DNA of 13,115 nucleotides from an uncultured Clostridia bacterium (GTDB lineage: Bacteria > Bacillota > Clostridia > TANB77 > CAG-465): contig CANRAK010000037.1 in assembly GCA_947628575.1 (NCBI GenBank), positions 1 through 13,115 of the forward strand, written 5' to 3'. The translations under genes were made by a program, and so were the position numbers. Below are positions 6,384 to 13,111 of this stretch, in pieces; positions within the stretch are counted from its first letter, which is position 1, and the number at the start of each line of letters is the position of its first letter. The notes under the pieces were generated by a model. That model saw nothing but the letters and a program-made list of their open reading frames with translations. It did not search any database and was not told the origin of the DNA.

Positions 6384-6572
6384 ATGAAAGGATATGTTTT
6401 AAATCCAGATAAAGAGTATGTAGAAAGAATAATAGAAGGAATATATAAAAAAGAAGGACATTGCCCATGTAGAGTAAAAGTAGATGATACTACTTTATGT
6501 CCTTGTGACGAATTTATACAAAAGGGAATATGCAAGTGTAAGCTTTATATACCACTAGAAGAAAAAAAGTAA
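6384..6572 (+). CDS. Mini ferredoxin-thioredoxin reductase catalytic-subunit-like Fe-S protein
   Basis: A 62-residue protein; ATG 6384 follows AGGGGGA with good spacing, 21 nt after the thioredoxin stop. It has the six-cysteine signature of the FTR catalytic (beta) chain: CPC (27-29), CPC (39-41), CKC (50-52). In the plant enzyme the order is CPC-X16-CPC-X8-CHC, where the first, third, fourth and fifth cysteines bind a 4Fe-4S cluster and the second and sixth form the redox disulfide. Here it is CPC-X9-CPC-X8-CKC: all six Cys kept, the first spacer 7 residues shorter and the His next to the active Cys replaced by Lys51. The N-terminal region is also much shorter than in the roughly 110-residue plant chain. 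It probably moves electrons from ferredoxin to the adjacent thioredoxin. The family call is good; activity is unproven. Confidence 0.8.
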   Translation: MKGYVLNPDKEYVERIIEGIYKKEGHCPCRVKVDDTTLCPCDEFIQKGICKCKLYIPLEEKK

Positions 6573-6625
6573 CTAAAAAGCTTTTCCATCATACAATATA
6601 ATAGCTAAAGAATTGAGGTGGAAAA

Positions 6626-7303
6626 ATGTATATTAAAGATTTCTTTAGTAAATATAATGGAAAAGCGATAGATAGAGATGGAGCATATGGAGCACAATGT
6701 ATGGATTTATATAACCAATATCAACAAGAGGTTATTAATGTTAATCCTAGAGGTGCTAAGTATGCAAAAGATGTGTGGGATACTTATGATAAAAATGTAT
6801 TTACAAAAATAGTAAATACACCAGAGTTCGTACCACAATTAGGTGATGTAGCTGTATGGATAGCAAATCCAAGTAATTCTGAGCTAGGACATATAAGTAT
6901 ATGTACAGGAAAAGGTGATACAAATACTTTTGAGTCTTTTGATCAAAATTGGGATAAAAAGCAGTATTGTAGATATGTAACACATAACTATTATGGAGGA
7001 TTTGCTGGTGTACTAAGACCTAAGAGCATGCAAACTAATACAATTAAATATACACCTGGATTATACCAAACACTATATGTTATGAAAATTAGAGATGGTG
7101 TATGGGGAAAAGTAAAGACTAAAGATGAGTTATCTCAAGATGGAAAAAATAATTCTAATAATAGTGGAAATTATCTTGCAGGTACAAATTTTAACGCTTT
7201 AGAGATAATTAATAGTGCTGATGGCTCAGTTTGGGCAAGAGGTATATCTGGATATATTTGTATAGCAGATAAAAATAACGTATATTGTAAAAAGATAGGC
7301 TAA
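6626..7303 (+). CDS. CHAP-domain amidase/endopeptidase, endolysin-like
   Basis: A 225-residue protein; ATG 6626 follows GAGGTGG (6615-6621). Residues 1-135 are a CHAP (NlpC/P60-related) domain: nucleophile Cys25 in GAQCMDLYNQY, GDVAVW (73-78) before the catalytic His89 (LGHISI), and an acidic/polar third position near FESFDQNW (102-109). It should cut peptidoglycan amide bonds. The C-terminal part (about 141-225) looks like a bacterial SH3-type wall-binding domain (LYVMKIRDGVWG ... GTNFNALEI ... GYICI), with a polar Asn-rich insertion (173-183). There is no signal peptide or transmembrane segment, so export would need a holin or lysis. That layout is typical of phage endolysins. No holin is adjacent, so it may be a domesticated or orphan lysin. 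It ends at its own hairpin. Confidence 0.82.
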   Translation: MYIKDFFSKYNGKAIDRDGAYGAQCMDLYNQYQQEVINVNPRGAKYAKDVWDTYDKNVFTKIVNTPEFVPQLGDVAVWIANPSNSELGHISICTGKGDTNTFESFDQNWDKKQYCRYVTHNYYGGFAGVLRPKSMQTNTIKYTPGLYQTLYVMKIRDGVWGKVKTKDELSQDGKNNSNNSGNYLAGTNFNALEIINSADGSVWARGISGYICIADKNNVYCKKIG

Positions 7304-7336
7304 AAGGGAATCAAATAGATTCTCTTTTTAGTTTTT
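7302..7336 (+). terminator. Intrinsic terminator after the CHAP gene
   Basis: AAAAGGGAATC (7302-7312) pairs with GATTCTCTTTT (7318-7328) over 11 bp with one G-U, around a 5-nt loop. TTTTT and then GTTTTTTC follow. The first base pairs overlap the stop codon (7301-7303), so the gene and its terminator are packed without spacer. Confidence 0.85.
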
Positions 7337-7380
7337 TCTTCGTTATTAAAAATGTAATAATTACACATAATAGTTATATA

Positions 7381-7542
7381 ATGCTAAGAAAATGTGGAAG
7401 TTGTGTATATGCTAAGTTTAATTATACAAATAATTGGAAACTAAAAGATATTTACTGTAAAAGAATAGGAGATAGCTTAACTAGAGCTCAGTACAGGCGT
7501 CTTAGATTTTGCATTTTCCATAAGTCTAAAGAAGATTATTAA
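7381..7542 (+). CDS. Small four-cysteine, probably zinc-binding protein of unknown function
   Basis: A 53-residue reading frame (ATG 7381 to TAA 7542) that fills the gap between a terminator and the next promoter. It has Cys5 and Cys8 (KCGSCVYAKF), Cys26 (IYCKRIG) and Cys44 (FCIFH), spaced C-X2-C-X17-C-X17-C, a pattern common in small zinc-ribbon-like proteins, including many phage-encoded ones. It is otherwise basic (several Arg/Lys around 35-43), compatible with nucleic-acid contact. There is no Shine-Dalgarno site before the ATG. A CATAAT at 7366-7371 would start a nearly leaderless mRNA, so it may be leaderless or poorly expressed. No upstream in-frame ATG, GTG or TTG exists. The regular cysteine pattern argues that it is real; function is unknown. 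Confidence 0.55.
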   Translation: MLRKCGSCVYAKFNYTNNWKLKDIYCKRIGDSLTRAQYRRLRFCIFHKSKEDY

Positions 7543-7570
7543 AAGTATTTGCTAAAGAGTAAAAAATGTA

Positions 7571-7599
7571 TTGAATATTTTTTATTATTATGATACACT
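7571..7599 (+). promoter_or_regulatory. Promoter of the two-gene unit 7622-8766
   Basis: TTGAAT (7571-7576, 4 of 6) and TACACT (7594-7599, 4 of 6) are spaced by 17 nt, and TG at 7591-7592 makes an extended -10. The start would be near 7606, just before AGAGGTG (7610-7616). Because the TTG at 7571 is the -35 element, it cannot be the start codon of the downstream gene. Confidence 0.5.
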
Positions 7600-7621
7600 G
7601 TTGTCTATAAGAGGTGTTTAT

Positions 7622-8395
7622 ATGCAGTTGTATAATTTAGATACTAAAATCACAGATAGATCGTATCAAATTTTAGATTCGCATATTAAAGAGCAAAAAG
7701 AGCTAGATAATATACGAATAGGTGAGATTAGAGTAAAATGTAGAGATATATTAGAAAAAAATGGTATATTTGAAGATAGAAAAAATGGTATTGTATACCA
7801 AAATATGGAAAATGAGTTAAAAAAATTAGAAGAAAATATTTCATATTTTAATGGGTTAAATTTAGAAGAACTAACTAGAAATAAAATAGATACTGGAATA
7901 GAAAATATAACTGTAAAATTAGACTCTTTAGAACAAAATAGTGATTTTAGTTATTTAAGTGATGAATACACAGTAAACAGAGCATATACTGAAAATAATA
8001 TTAGAAACTATCTATTTAATTATTTTGATAATTATAAAGCAAATACAGTAGACTTACTAATAAAGGGTGGATACAGTCAGAATACAATAGATAATATAGA
8101 AAATGATATTTTAGAGTATGTAACATCTAAAAATTCAGATATATTAACTGAAAAATTTACACAAGACGGAATTAAAAATATGAACTCTTTAAACGATTCA
8201 TTAGAGGAGTTATCAAACAGTATAATTAAAGAGGCAGAAGTAAGATTTAACTGTCAGGTAAATGGAACAGTATATGATGAACTTAAAGAAAAAAGAAAGG
8301 TAGTAATGCAAAAAGCTAAAAAGTTAGAAGACTTAATGTATCAGATAAATAGTTTGGAAAGTAAAGCAAATGAAATATCTGGTAGTGCTATATAG
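7622..8395 (+). CDS. Uncharacterised coiled-coil-rich protein
   Basis: A 257-residue protein; ATG 7622 is chosen because AGAGGTG (7610-7616) precedes it by 5 nt and the only longer in-frame start (TTG 7571) lies in the promoter. I do not recognise the family. It is highly charged, Glu/Lys/Asn-rich and almost entirely helical in appearance. Heptad-like stretches lie at about 62-75 (NELKKLEENI), 90-105 and 218-252 (ELKEKRKVVMQKAKKLEDL). A more globular, aromatic part lies at about 110-150 (YLFNYFDNY). It has only two cysteines, no signal peptide, no membrane segment and no catalytic motif. It is probably a structural or partner-binding protein. The next gene, 20 nt on, shares a short motif (ISYxxxLNxxEL), so the two may form a complex or be distant paralogues. 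Confidence 0.75.
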   Translation: MQLYNLDTKITDRSYQILDSHIKEQKELDNIRIGEIRVKCRDILEKNGIFEDRKNGIVYQNMENELKKLEENISYFNGLNLEELTRNKIDTGIENITVKLDSLEQNSDFSYLSDEYTVNRAYTENNIRNYLFNYFDNYKANTVDLLIKGGYSQNTIDNIENDILEYVTSKNSDILTEKFTQDGIKNMNSLNDSLEELSNSIIKEAEVRFNCQVNGTVYDELKEKRKVVMQKAKKLEDLMYQINSLESKANEISGSAI

Positions 8396-8415
8396 TGTAC
8401 TAAAATAGGTGTAAT

Positions 8416-8766
8416 ATGAGAAAAAATAATAGTTTACTTATAGTTTCAGAAGATAACCTAATAACTAGAATTATAAAAAGCCTAAAGAAGTTTCTGAAAA
8501 TAAAAGAAGATAAAGAAGAAATATATAATCGTACAGCTGTTGTACTTACAACAGAAAAAATTGAAAGAAATATAAGAGAAAATATAAGCTTAGAAAATTT
8601 AAAGAAAATAGAAGACAAGGTATTAAAAGATATATCATATATAGACAAATTAAACGAAGATGAGCTAGACTCATTAGATGATTATTATGATATAAGAATA
8701 AGCGAGTTAGAAGCAATTTTAAATGATAAAAAATCTAAATATTATAAATTAGTATCAAGCAGATAA
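8416..8766 (+). CDS. Uncharacterised small helical protein, partner of the preceding gene
   Basis: A 116-residue protein; ATG 8416 follows AGGTG (8407-8411) at a short 4-nt spacing, 20 nt after the previous stop, so the two genes form one unit. I do not recognise the family. Residues 15-35 are basic and amphipathic (NLITRIIKSLKKFLKIK), a pattern that could bind membrane or nucleic acid. From 48 onward it is charged and helical, coiled-coil-like, ending in a run of Lys/Tyr. ISYIDKLNEDEL (73-84) matches ISYFNGLNLEEL (73-84) of the preceding protein at 7 of 12 positions, and both are followed by a similar ISELEAIL / ITVKLDSLE helix. There are no cysteines, signal peptide or catalytic motif. Function unknown. 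Confidence 0.7.
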   Translation: MRKNNSLLIVSEDNLITRIIKSLKKFLKIKEDKEEIYNRTAVVLTTEKIERNIRENISLENLKKIEDKVLKDISYIDKLNEDELDSLDDYYDIRISELEAILNDKKSKYYKLVSSR

Positions 8767-8806
8767 AAAAGGAAGATTAGTATTAACTAACCTTCTTTTA
8801 TTTTTT
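8767..8806. terminator. Bidirectional terminator between convergent genes
   Basis: TTAGT (8777-8781) pairs with ACTAA (8786-8790) around a 4-nt loop. After one A-C mismatch, GGAAG (8771-8775) continues with CTTCT (8792-8796), and the flanking A and T runs extend it. The plus strand then has TTTTATTTTTTC; the minus strand has CCTTTTTTATC. The minus-strand gene's stop codon (8787-8789) lies within the stem, so one hairpin serves both genes. Confidence 0.75.
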
Positions 8807-9617
8807 CAAATATATCTAAGTAATATTTAAAATCTTGTCTATTATATTTATAACATCTACACATCCTAATAAAAAATACTATATTAAATAATGCTTTTTT
8901 CTTCTTAATATCTTCATTTTCAAAAAATGATAGAACATAGTCAATATCTAAATTTTTAACAATAAAAGCATTAGATAAAATAGAAAAGTAAAAATCATAT
9001 AAGTAATCTCCAATAACAGGCATAGGGTCTATTACTTTTATACTATTATTAGATGTTACTACAAAATTATGATAGCCAAAATCTCCGTGTATTAGCTTTT
9101 TATTAATACTTACATTTTTAAGCATATCTAAACTAGAATATATAACGTTTTCACAAATGTTAATATCACTTATCATTTCATGACTATGTTTAACTTCTTG
9201 TAATAAGAAAGTATACCAAGATTGAACTTCTTCACCTAAATACCCAAATCCATCTTTTGTATACTCTTTATAATTTGATACTATATCTTTAAGCATATTT
9301 ATATGTGGCTTTATATCATAAGTAGAGATTTCTTTTTTAATATCACCTGCTATATATTCAAAGCATATATAATTTAATTCTTCATTATAAAATATAATTT
9401 TTTGGAAGTAATTACAGTTATTATATAAATTTAAAAATTTAACTTGGTTTTTAAGTGTCATTTTATCTACAGTCTTAATTAAGTAATTATCATACTTAAA
9501 TACAATAGAGTCTGAGGCACCATCAGTAAAAAATGTAATATCTTTTTTAGATATTGTTCTACCTGTTTTTTTAGATATATCATCTAATATAATTTGTAAA
9601 TTAGTGTTATCTTGCAT
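8787..9617 (-). CDS. Aminoglycoside-phosphotransferase-family small-molecule kinase
   Basis: A 276-residue protein starting at plus 9617 (ATG), with AAAGGAAA (plus 9631-9624) upstream. The bilobal kinase fold of the APH/choline-kinase superfamily is recognisable: an N-lobe strand pair with the ATP lysine Lys48 (NYLIKTV), a hinge around ICFEYIAGD (84-92), the catalytic loop HGDFGYHNFVV (177-187) with Asp179 and Asn184 (Brenner motif HxDxxxxN), and the metal-binding Asp197 in KVIDPMPVIGDYLYDF. The last segment (200-208) is the typical family run after the metal Asp. It phosphorylates a small molecule, for example a sugar, amino alcohol or antibiotic. A resistance role cannot be read from sequence, and there is no mobile-element context. 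It stands alone between two divergent or convergent neighbours. Confidence 0.82.
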   Translation of the reverse strand: MQDNTNLQIILDDISKKTGRTISKKDITFFTDGASDSIVFKYDNYLIKTVDKMTLKNQVKFLNLYNNCNYFQKIIFYNEELNYICFEYIAGDIKKEISTYDIKPHINMLKDIVSNYKEYTKDGFGYLGEEVQSWYTFLLQEVKHSHEMISDINICENVIYSSLDMLKNVSINKKLIHGDFGYHNFVVTSNNSIKVIDPMPVIGDYLYDFYFSILSNAFIVKNLDIDYVLSFFENEDIKKKKALFNIVFFIRMCRCYKYNRQDFKYYLDIFEKIKEG

Positions 9618-9646
9618 TTTATGTTTCCTTTCTATATTTTTAATAT

Positions 9647-9655
9647 ATTATATCA
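9647..9655 (-). promoter_or_regulatory. Extended -10 promoter element of the kinase gene
   Basis: Read on the minus strand, TGATATAAT (plus 9655-9647) is a perfect extended -10 (TGnTATAAT). No good -35 is found at 16-18 nt, which extended -10 promoters can tolerate. The start would be near plus 9640, giving a leader of about 24 nt with AAAGGAAA. Confidence 0.45.
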
Positions 9656-9691
9656 TATATTGTATAATAATAATAAATTTGTATTAAATAG

Positions 9692-9720
9692 TAGAAAAAT
9701 TTTGAAATATTAGCTATAAT
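9692..9720 (+). promoter_or_regulatory. Promoter of the five-gene operon starting at 9745
   Basis: TAGAAA (9692-9697, 4 of 6) and a perfect TATAAT (9715-9720) are spaced by 17 nt. The start would be near 9727, just ahead of AGAGGGTG (9730-9737). No other promoter or terminator is evident up to the window end, so it may drive the whole operon. Confidence 0.5.
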
Positions 9721-9744
9721 TTTTGTATAAGAGGGTGTTTTATT

Positions 9745-10377
9745 ATGATAGAAAAATTTGAGGTATTATGTCATAGTGCAGTACGTATAGTGGCAGATAA
9801 TAAAATAATATATGTTGATCCTTTCAGCTTAGAAAAAAGTTATAATGATGCAGACTATATTTGTATTACGCATGCACATTATGACCACTTCTCACCAGAA
9901 GATATACAAAAGGTAAAAAAAGATGACAGTATAATTGTTATAACTGAAGATATATATACTAATGTTTTAAAACTTGGATTTAAGGAAAATAGAATTGTTA
10001 TTGTTGAGCCTGAGAAAAAATATAATGTTAATAATTTAATGATAGAAACGGTAAAGGCATATAACATAGATAAAGCATTTCATCCACTAGAAAATGGTTG
10101 GGTAGGCTATATCTTTAATTTAGAATGTGAAAGAATATATGTTGCAGGAGATACAGATATAACACCTGAGGCATTAAATGTTCATTGTGATTTAGCTTTT
10201 GTACCTGTTGGTGGAACATATACAATGGACTATGCACAAGCAGCAAAACTAGTAAATCACATAAGACCAACAATTGTTGTACCTATTCATTATGGAAAAA
10301 TAGTAGGCTCAGCAAATGATGCTTTAAGTTTTAAAAGTTTACTAGATAAGAACATAGAATGTAAGATTATGATGTAG
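9745..10377 (+). CDS. Metallo-beta-lactamase-fold hydrolase, UlaG/UPF0173-like
   Basis: A 210-residue protein; ATG 9745 follows AGAGGGTG. The metallo-beta-lactamase fold is clear: the metal motif HAHYDH (His43, His45, Asp47, His48), a further candidate ligand His113, Asp136 in VAGDTDI, and the last ligand His182 in VPIHYG. The N-terminal strand pattern with VDPF (24-27) and the GDTD motif match the small UlaG-like/UPF0173 branch rather than true beta-lactamases or glyoxalase II. It is cytoplasmic, with two metals expected, and probably hydrolyses a phosphodiester, lactone or similar ester; the substrate is unknown. It leads an operon whose next gene also encodes a hydrolase, 10 nt downstream with its Shine-Dalgarno overlapping this stop codon. 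Confidence 0.88.
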   Translation: MIEKFEVLCHSAVRIVADNKIIYVDPFSLEKSYNDADYICITHAHYDHFSPEDIQKVKKDDSIIVITEDIYTNVLKLGFKENRIVIVEPEKKYNVNNLMIETVKAYNIDKAFHPLENGWVGYIFNLECERIYVAGDTDITPEALNVHCDLAFVPVGGTYTMDYAQAAKLVNHIRPTIVVPIHYGKIVGSANDALSFKSLLDKNIECKIMM

Positions 10378-10387
10378 AGGTAGATAT

Positions 10388-11314
10388 ATGAACTTAGTTC
10401 CAATTTTAATAGCTTTTTTAATACTACTTGTTGTTATAGTTATAGCAAGTTTTATTGGTGGATGTATTATGTTTAACTTAGCTATAAAAGCTAACTCAAA
10501 TAAGAGTTTAATATTTAAACATAATAGTGAATTTGAAGGTGCAAAAGAAGAAAAATATTTACTTGAAGAAAAAAGTAGTGTATATATTTATTCTAAAGAT
10601 AACTTAAAATTACATGCAAATATTGCAGAAAATGATAGTGAAAGTGAAGTATTTGTTATTCTAATACACGGATATTCTGGAAATTGTGAAGATATGGAAA
10701 ATAGAGCTAAATTCTTTTATGAAGAAAAAGGATATAGTGTACTTTTACCAGATTTACGTGGTGCTGGAAAAAGTGAAGGAAAATATATAGGTATGGGTTG
10801 GCTTGATAGACTAGATATAGTGTCATGGATAGAATATATAAATAATAATTATCCTAATTACAAGATAATATTGTATGGTGTATCTATGGGCGCAGCAACT
10901 GTAATGATGACACTTGGTGAAAAGCTACCACATAATGTAAAGGTTGCTATAGAAGACTGTGGATATTCTTCAGTAGAAAAGCAGTTTACACATGAGATTA
11001 AAAAGATGTTTCATTTACCTAAATTTCCAGTATTAAATATGGCAAGTATTATTTGTAAAATTAAAGCAGGATACTCTTTTAAAGAGGCATCTTGTATTAA
11101 CCAATTAAAGAATAACAATATACCATTACTATGTGTACATGGCTCAGACGATAACTTTGTACCAACTTATATGATTAATGAAGTGTATGATAGTACACAA
11201 GGAGTAAAAGAAAAACTTATTGTAGATAATGCTAAACACGGTATGTCTTGTATAGAAAATAGTAAGTTATATTGGGATACAGTGGATAAGTTTATTGAAA
11301 ATAATATAAGATAG
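10388..11314 (+). CDS. Membrane-anchored alpha/beta hydrolase
   Basis: A 308-residue protein; ATG 10388 follows AGAGG (10376-10380), which overlaps the previous stop, implying translational coupling. Residues 4-33 are one hydrophobic N-terminal anchor; the hydrolase domain follows. Fold markers: the oxyanion HGYSGN (94-99), DLRGAGKSEG (122-131), the nucleophile elbow GVSMG with Ser166, the acid Asp255 in HGSDDNFVP, and His284 in NAKHG. This is the complete Ser-Asp-His triad of the BAAT/Bem46-like family of serine hydrolases often seen in Clostridia. With few positive residues before the anchor, topology is uncertain; if the anchor is N-in the enzyme is extracellular. It probably acts on esters, peptides or acyl groups. 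The substrate is unknown. Confidence 0.88.
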   Translation: MNLVPILIAFLILLVVIVIASFIGGCIMFNLAIKANSNKSLIFKHNSEFEGAKEEKYLLEEKSSVYIYSKDNLKLHANIAENDSESEVFVILIHGYSGNCEDMENRAKFFYEEKGYSVLLPDLRGAGKSEGKYIGMGWLDRLDIVSWIEYINNNYPNYKIILYGVSMGAATVMMTLGEKLPHNVKVAIEDCGYSSVEKQFTHEIKKMFHLPKFPVLNMASIICKIKAGYSFKEASCINQLKNNNIPLLCVHGSDDNFVPTYMINEVYDSTQGVKEKLIVDNAKHGMSCIENSKLYWDTVDKFIENNIR

Positions 11315-11327
11315 GAGGTGTTATTAT

Positions 11328-12371
11328 ATGAGATATGAAGATGATGATATCGACTTCTTAACAGACAATAAGGTTGGAGAAAAACAAGAACAAGAGCAAC
11401 TACCAAGAAGAAGGGGTGGAGCTTATTTAGAAGAAAATACCAAGAAAAAGAAGTATGAAGAAAAGGATGAAGACGAGGAAAATTCTACTTTTAGCAATAT
11501 TATTATGGTTATAGCAATTATTGTTATTATTATAGCTGTAATAGTAATGATTATTGCATTAAAACCAAAAAAGGAAAACTCTAGTAATGATAGTAATCCT
11601 ACATCTACTACAGAAGAAAAGGATAGTGGCTATGTAAATATAGATAACTCAAGTAAAGATAAGGAAGAAGATAATAATAGTACTGTAACATCAAATGTAG
11701 AAGATAAGGGAAGTTATAATGCTTATCCTTTAGAGATAGAGAGTGTGGTATATAAAAAGAACGGTGATTTTTATAACAACCCTGAAGGAATAAAAGGGGA
11801 TAAAGTATACGTAGAATATAAGCAAATTTCAGGCTTAAAAGATAAAGAAAAAGAAAAGATAATTAATGAAAAACTTGAAAAATTAAGTACAGATTTGTAT
11901 GATAAAAATTATCTTTCAGATAAAGAGGTACTTTTTATAGATATAATTACAAAAATAAGTGTTAACTTTAATACTATATCTTGTGTAGCAATTAGAACAG
12001 GTGAAGATATAGATGGAAAACCACTAGCAAATAAAGTAGCTAGCTTAAATATAAAAATAGATGATTTAAAAGAAATACAGTTTGAAGAACTATTTAAAGA
12101 TAGTGCAAATATTAAAAGTATGTATAGCGAATATGTTAAAGGAAAAGTAGAAAATTATTACTTTACACCAGAAAAAATATATGTGTATAATAAAACAGAG
12201 GAAAAAGAGATAGATATATCTAAAAATTATTCTAGTATTGCACTGTACAATGCTTTTGATACTAATGCTCAGCTATTTACTAGTAATGCAGTAAGTCAAA
12301 AAAATTTTAGTATATTAAAATCTACAGTAAGTACTGAAACTAAAGATAGAGCATTTACAAAATCTAAATAA
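11328..12371 (+). CDS. Single-pass membrane protein with RsiV/PdaC-like (DUF4163/DUF3298-type) outer domain
   Basis: A 347-residue protein; ATG 11328 follows a near-perfect AGGAGGTG (11313-11320) that overlaps the preceding stop. Residues 1-55 are cytoplasmic, very charged, acidic at first and with an RRR patch (27-29). Residues 57-78 form one Ile/Val-rich transmembrane helix. A Ser/Asn/Asp/Glu-rich linker (about 82-130) would sit outside, then a folded domain from about 134. That domain has VYVEYKQISGLKDKEKEKIINEKL-like sequence (160-183) and a later FTPEKIYVYNKTEE segment (279-292), resembling the DUF4163 plus DUF3298 pair found in anti-sigma factor RsiV and deacetylase PdaC. The RsiV-like region binds lysozyme in Bacillus. 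No sigma factor gene is seen here, so a sensor role is only a possibility. Function unproven. Confidence 0.7.
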   Translation: MRYEDDDIDFLTDNKVGEKQEQEQLPRRRGGAYLEENTKKKKYEEKDEDEENSTFSNIIMVIAIIVIIIAVIVMIIALKPKKENSSNDSNPTSTTEEKDSGYVNIDNSSKDKEEDNNSTVTSNVEDKGSYNAYPLEIESVVYKKNGDFYNNPEGIKGDKVYVEYKQISGLKDKEKEKIINEKLEKLSTDLYDKNYLSDKEVLFIDIITKISVNFNTISCVAIRTGEDIDGKPLANKVASLNIKIDDLKEIQFEELFKDSANIKSMYSEYVKGKVENYYFTPEKIYVYNKTEEKEIDISKNYSSIALYNAFDTNAQLFTSNAVSQKNFSILKSTVSTETKDRAFTKSK

Positions 12372-12385
12372 TAAGGAAATAGAGT

Positions 12386-13111
12386 ATGGCACAAGAAAGA
12401 ATAAATACAGTTAAATATGGAGAAAATGAAATTAATTATATAGTAGAAAGAAGAAAAATAAAAAATATTTATATAGTAATAAAAGAAGATAAAGTTATAG
12501 TAAAGATGCCTTTAAGACTAAAATTAGAATATGCTAATGAGTTAGTTGAAAAAAAGAAAAAGTGGATTTATGAAAGTATACAAAAACAAATAAAAAAGAA
12601 TGATAGAACTATAGATTTATCTAAAAAAGATTATTTATATATCTTAGATAAAAAAGTATATATTAAATATGAATATAAAAATATAGGAAAAATAGATGTA
12701 TTATTAAATGAGAATACATGCAATATTATAATACCAAATAAGCTAAGGCAAGATAAAAAGCTACTAGAAAAAATAGAGAAAGCTTTAGATGTTAAAATTA
12801 AAGAGCTTGCAAGTGTTTATATTCAAAAAGCAATGAAGAAATATAGCGATATTACTAAGCTTTATCCACAAAAATTAGGAGTACGAAAATATAAAAGAAT
12901 ATGGGGAAACTGTTCTTCAAAAAGAGTTATAAATATAAATCAAAATGTAATCTGGTTTTCTCAAGATGTTATAGAATATGTATGTTTACATGAATTAACA
13001 CACTTAAAATATATGAATCATCAAAAAGAATTTTGGAATTATATAAAAAAGTATATGCCAGATTATAAAGAAAGAGAAAGTAAGCTAAAAAATAGGAGAA
13101 AAAGTATATGA
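12386..13111 (+). CDS. YgjP-type zinc metallopeptidase (M48-related, DUF45)
   Basis: A 241-residue protein; ATG 12386 follows AAGGAAA (12373-12379), 14 nt after the previous stop. The C-terminal half carries the zinc-peptidase site: HELTH (202-206) with Glu203 as catalytic base, and the third ligand His212 in YMNHQKEFW. Just before it is the family's IWGNCSSKR (172-180). The N-terminal half is a beta-rich region (RRKIKNIYIVIKEDKVIVKMP). This is the YgjP/WLM-like DUF45 architecture at normal length. Such proteins are cytoplasmic, and some associate with restriction or DNA-repair loci, though none is visible here. The gene is the fourth in its operon, and its TGA stop overlaps the next start in ATGA. 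The fold is certain, the substrate unknown. Confidence 0.9.
   Translation: MAQERINTVKYGENEINYIVERRKIKNIYIVIKEDKVIVKMPLRLKLEYANELVEKKKKWIYESIQKQIKKNDRTIDLSKKDYLYILDKKVYIKYEYKNIGKIDVLLNENTCNIIIPNKLRQDKKLLEKIEKALDVKIKELASVYIQKAMKKYSDITKLYPQKLGVRKYKRIWGNCSSKRVININQNVIWFSQDVIEYVCLHELTHLKYMNHQKEFWNYIKKYMPDYKERESKLKNRRKSI

Noticed and set aside
6575..6584. AAAAGCTTTT as a terminator after the mini-FTR gene
   Set aside because: It is a perfect palindrome with no loop, and no strong hairpin with a U-tract follows, so read-through to the CHAP gene is possible.
7571..7621. Longer TTG start for the coiled-coil gene
   Set aside because: TTG 7571 is part of the -35 hexamer, upstream of the predicted transcription start.
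8400..8648. Minus-strand hydrophobic reading frame opposite the 116-residue gene
   Set aside because: It is the complement of Lys/Glu/Asn-rich codons, has no ribosome site, and opposes a well-spaced two-gene unit.
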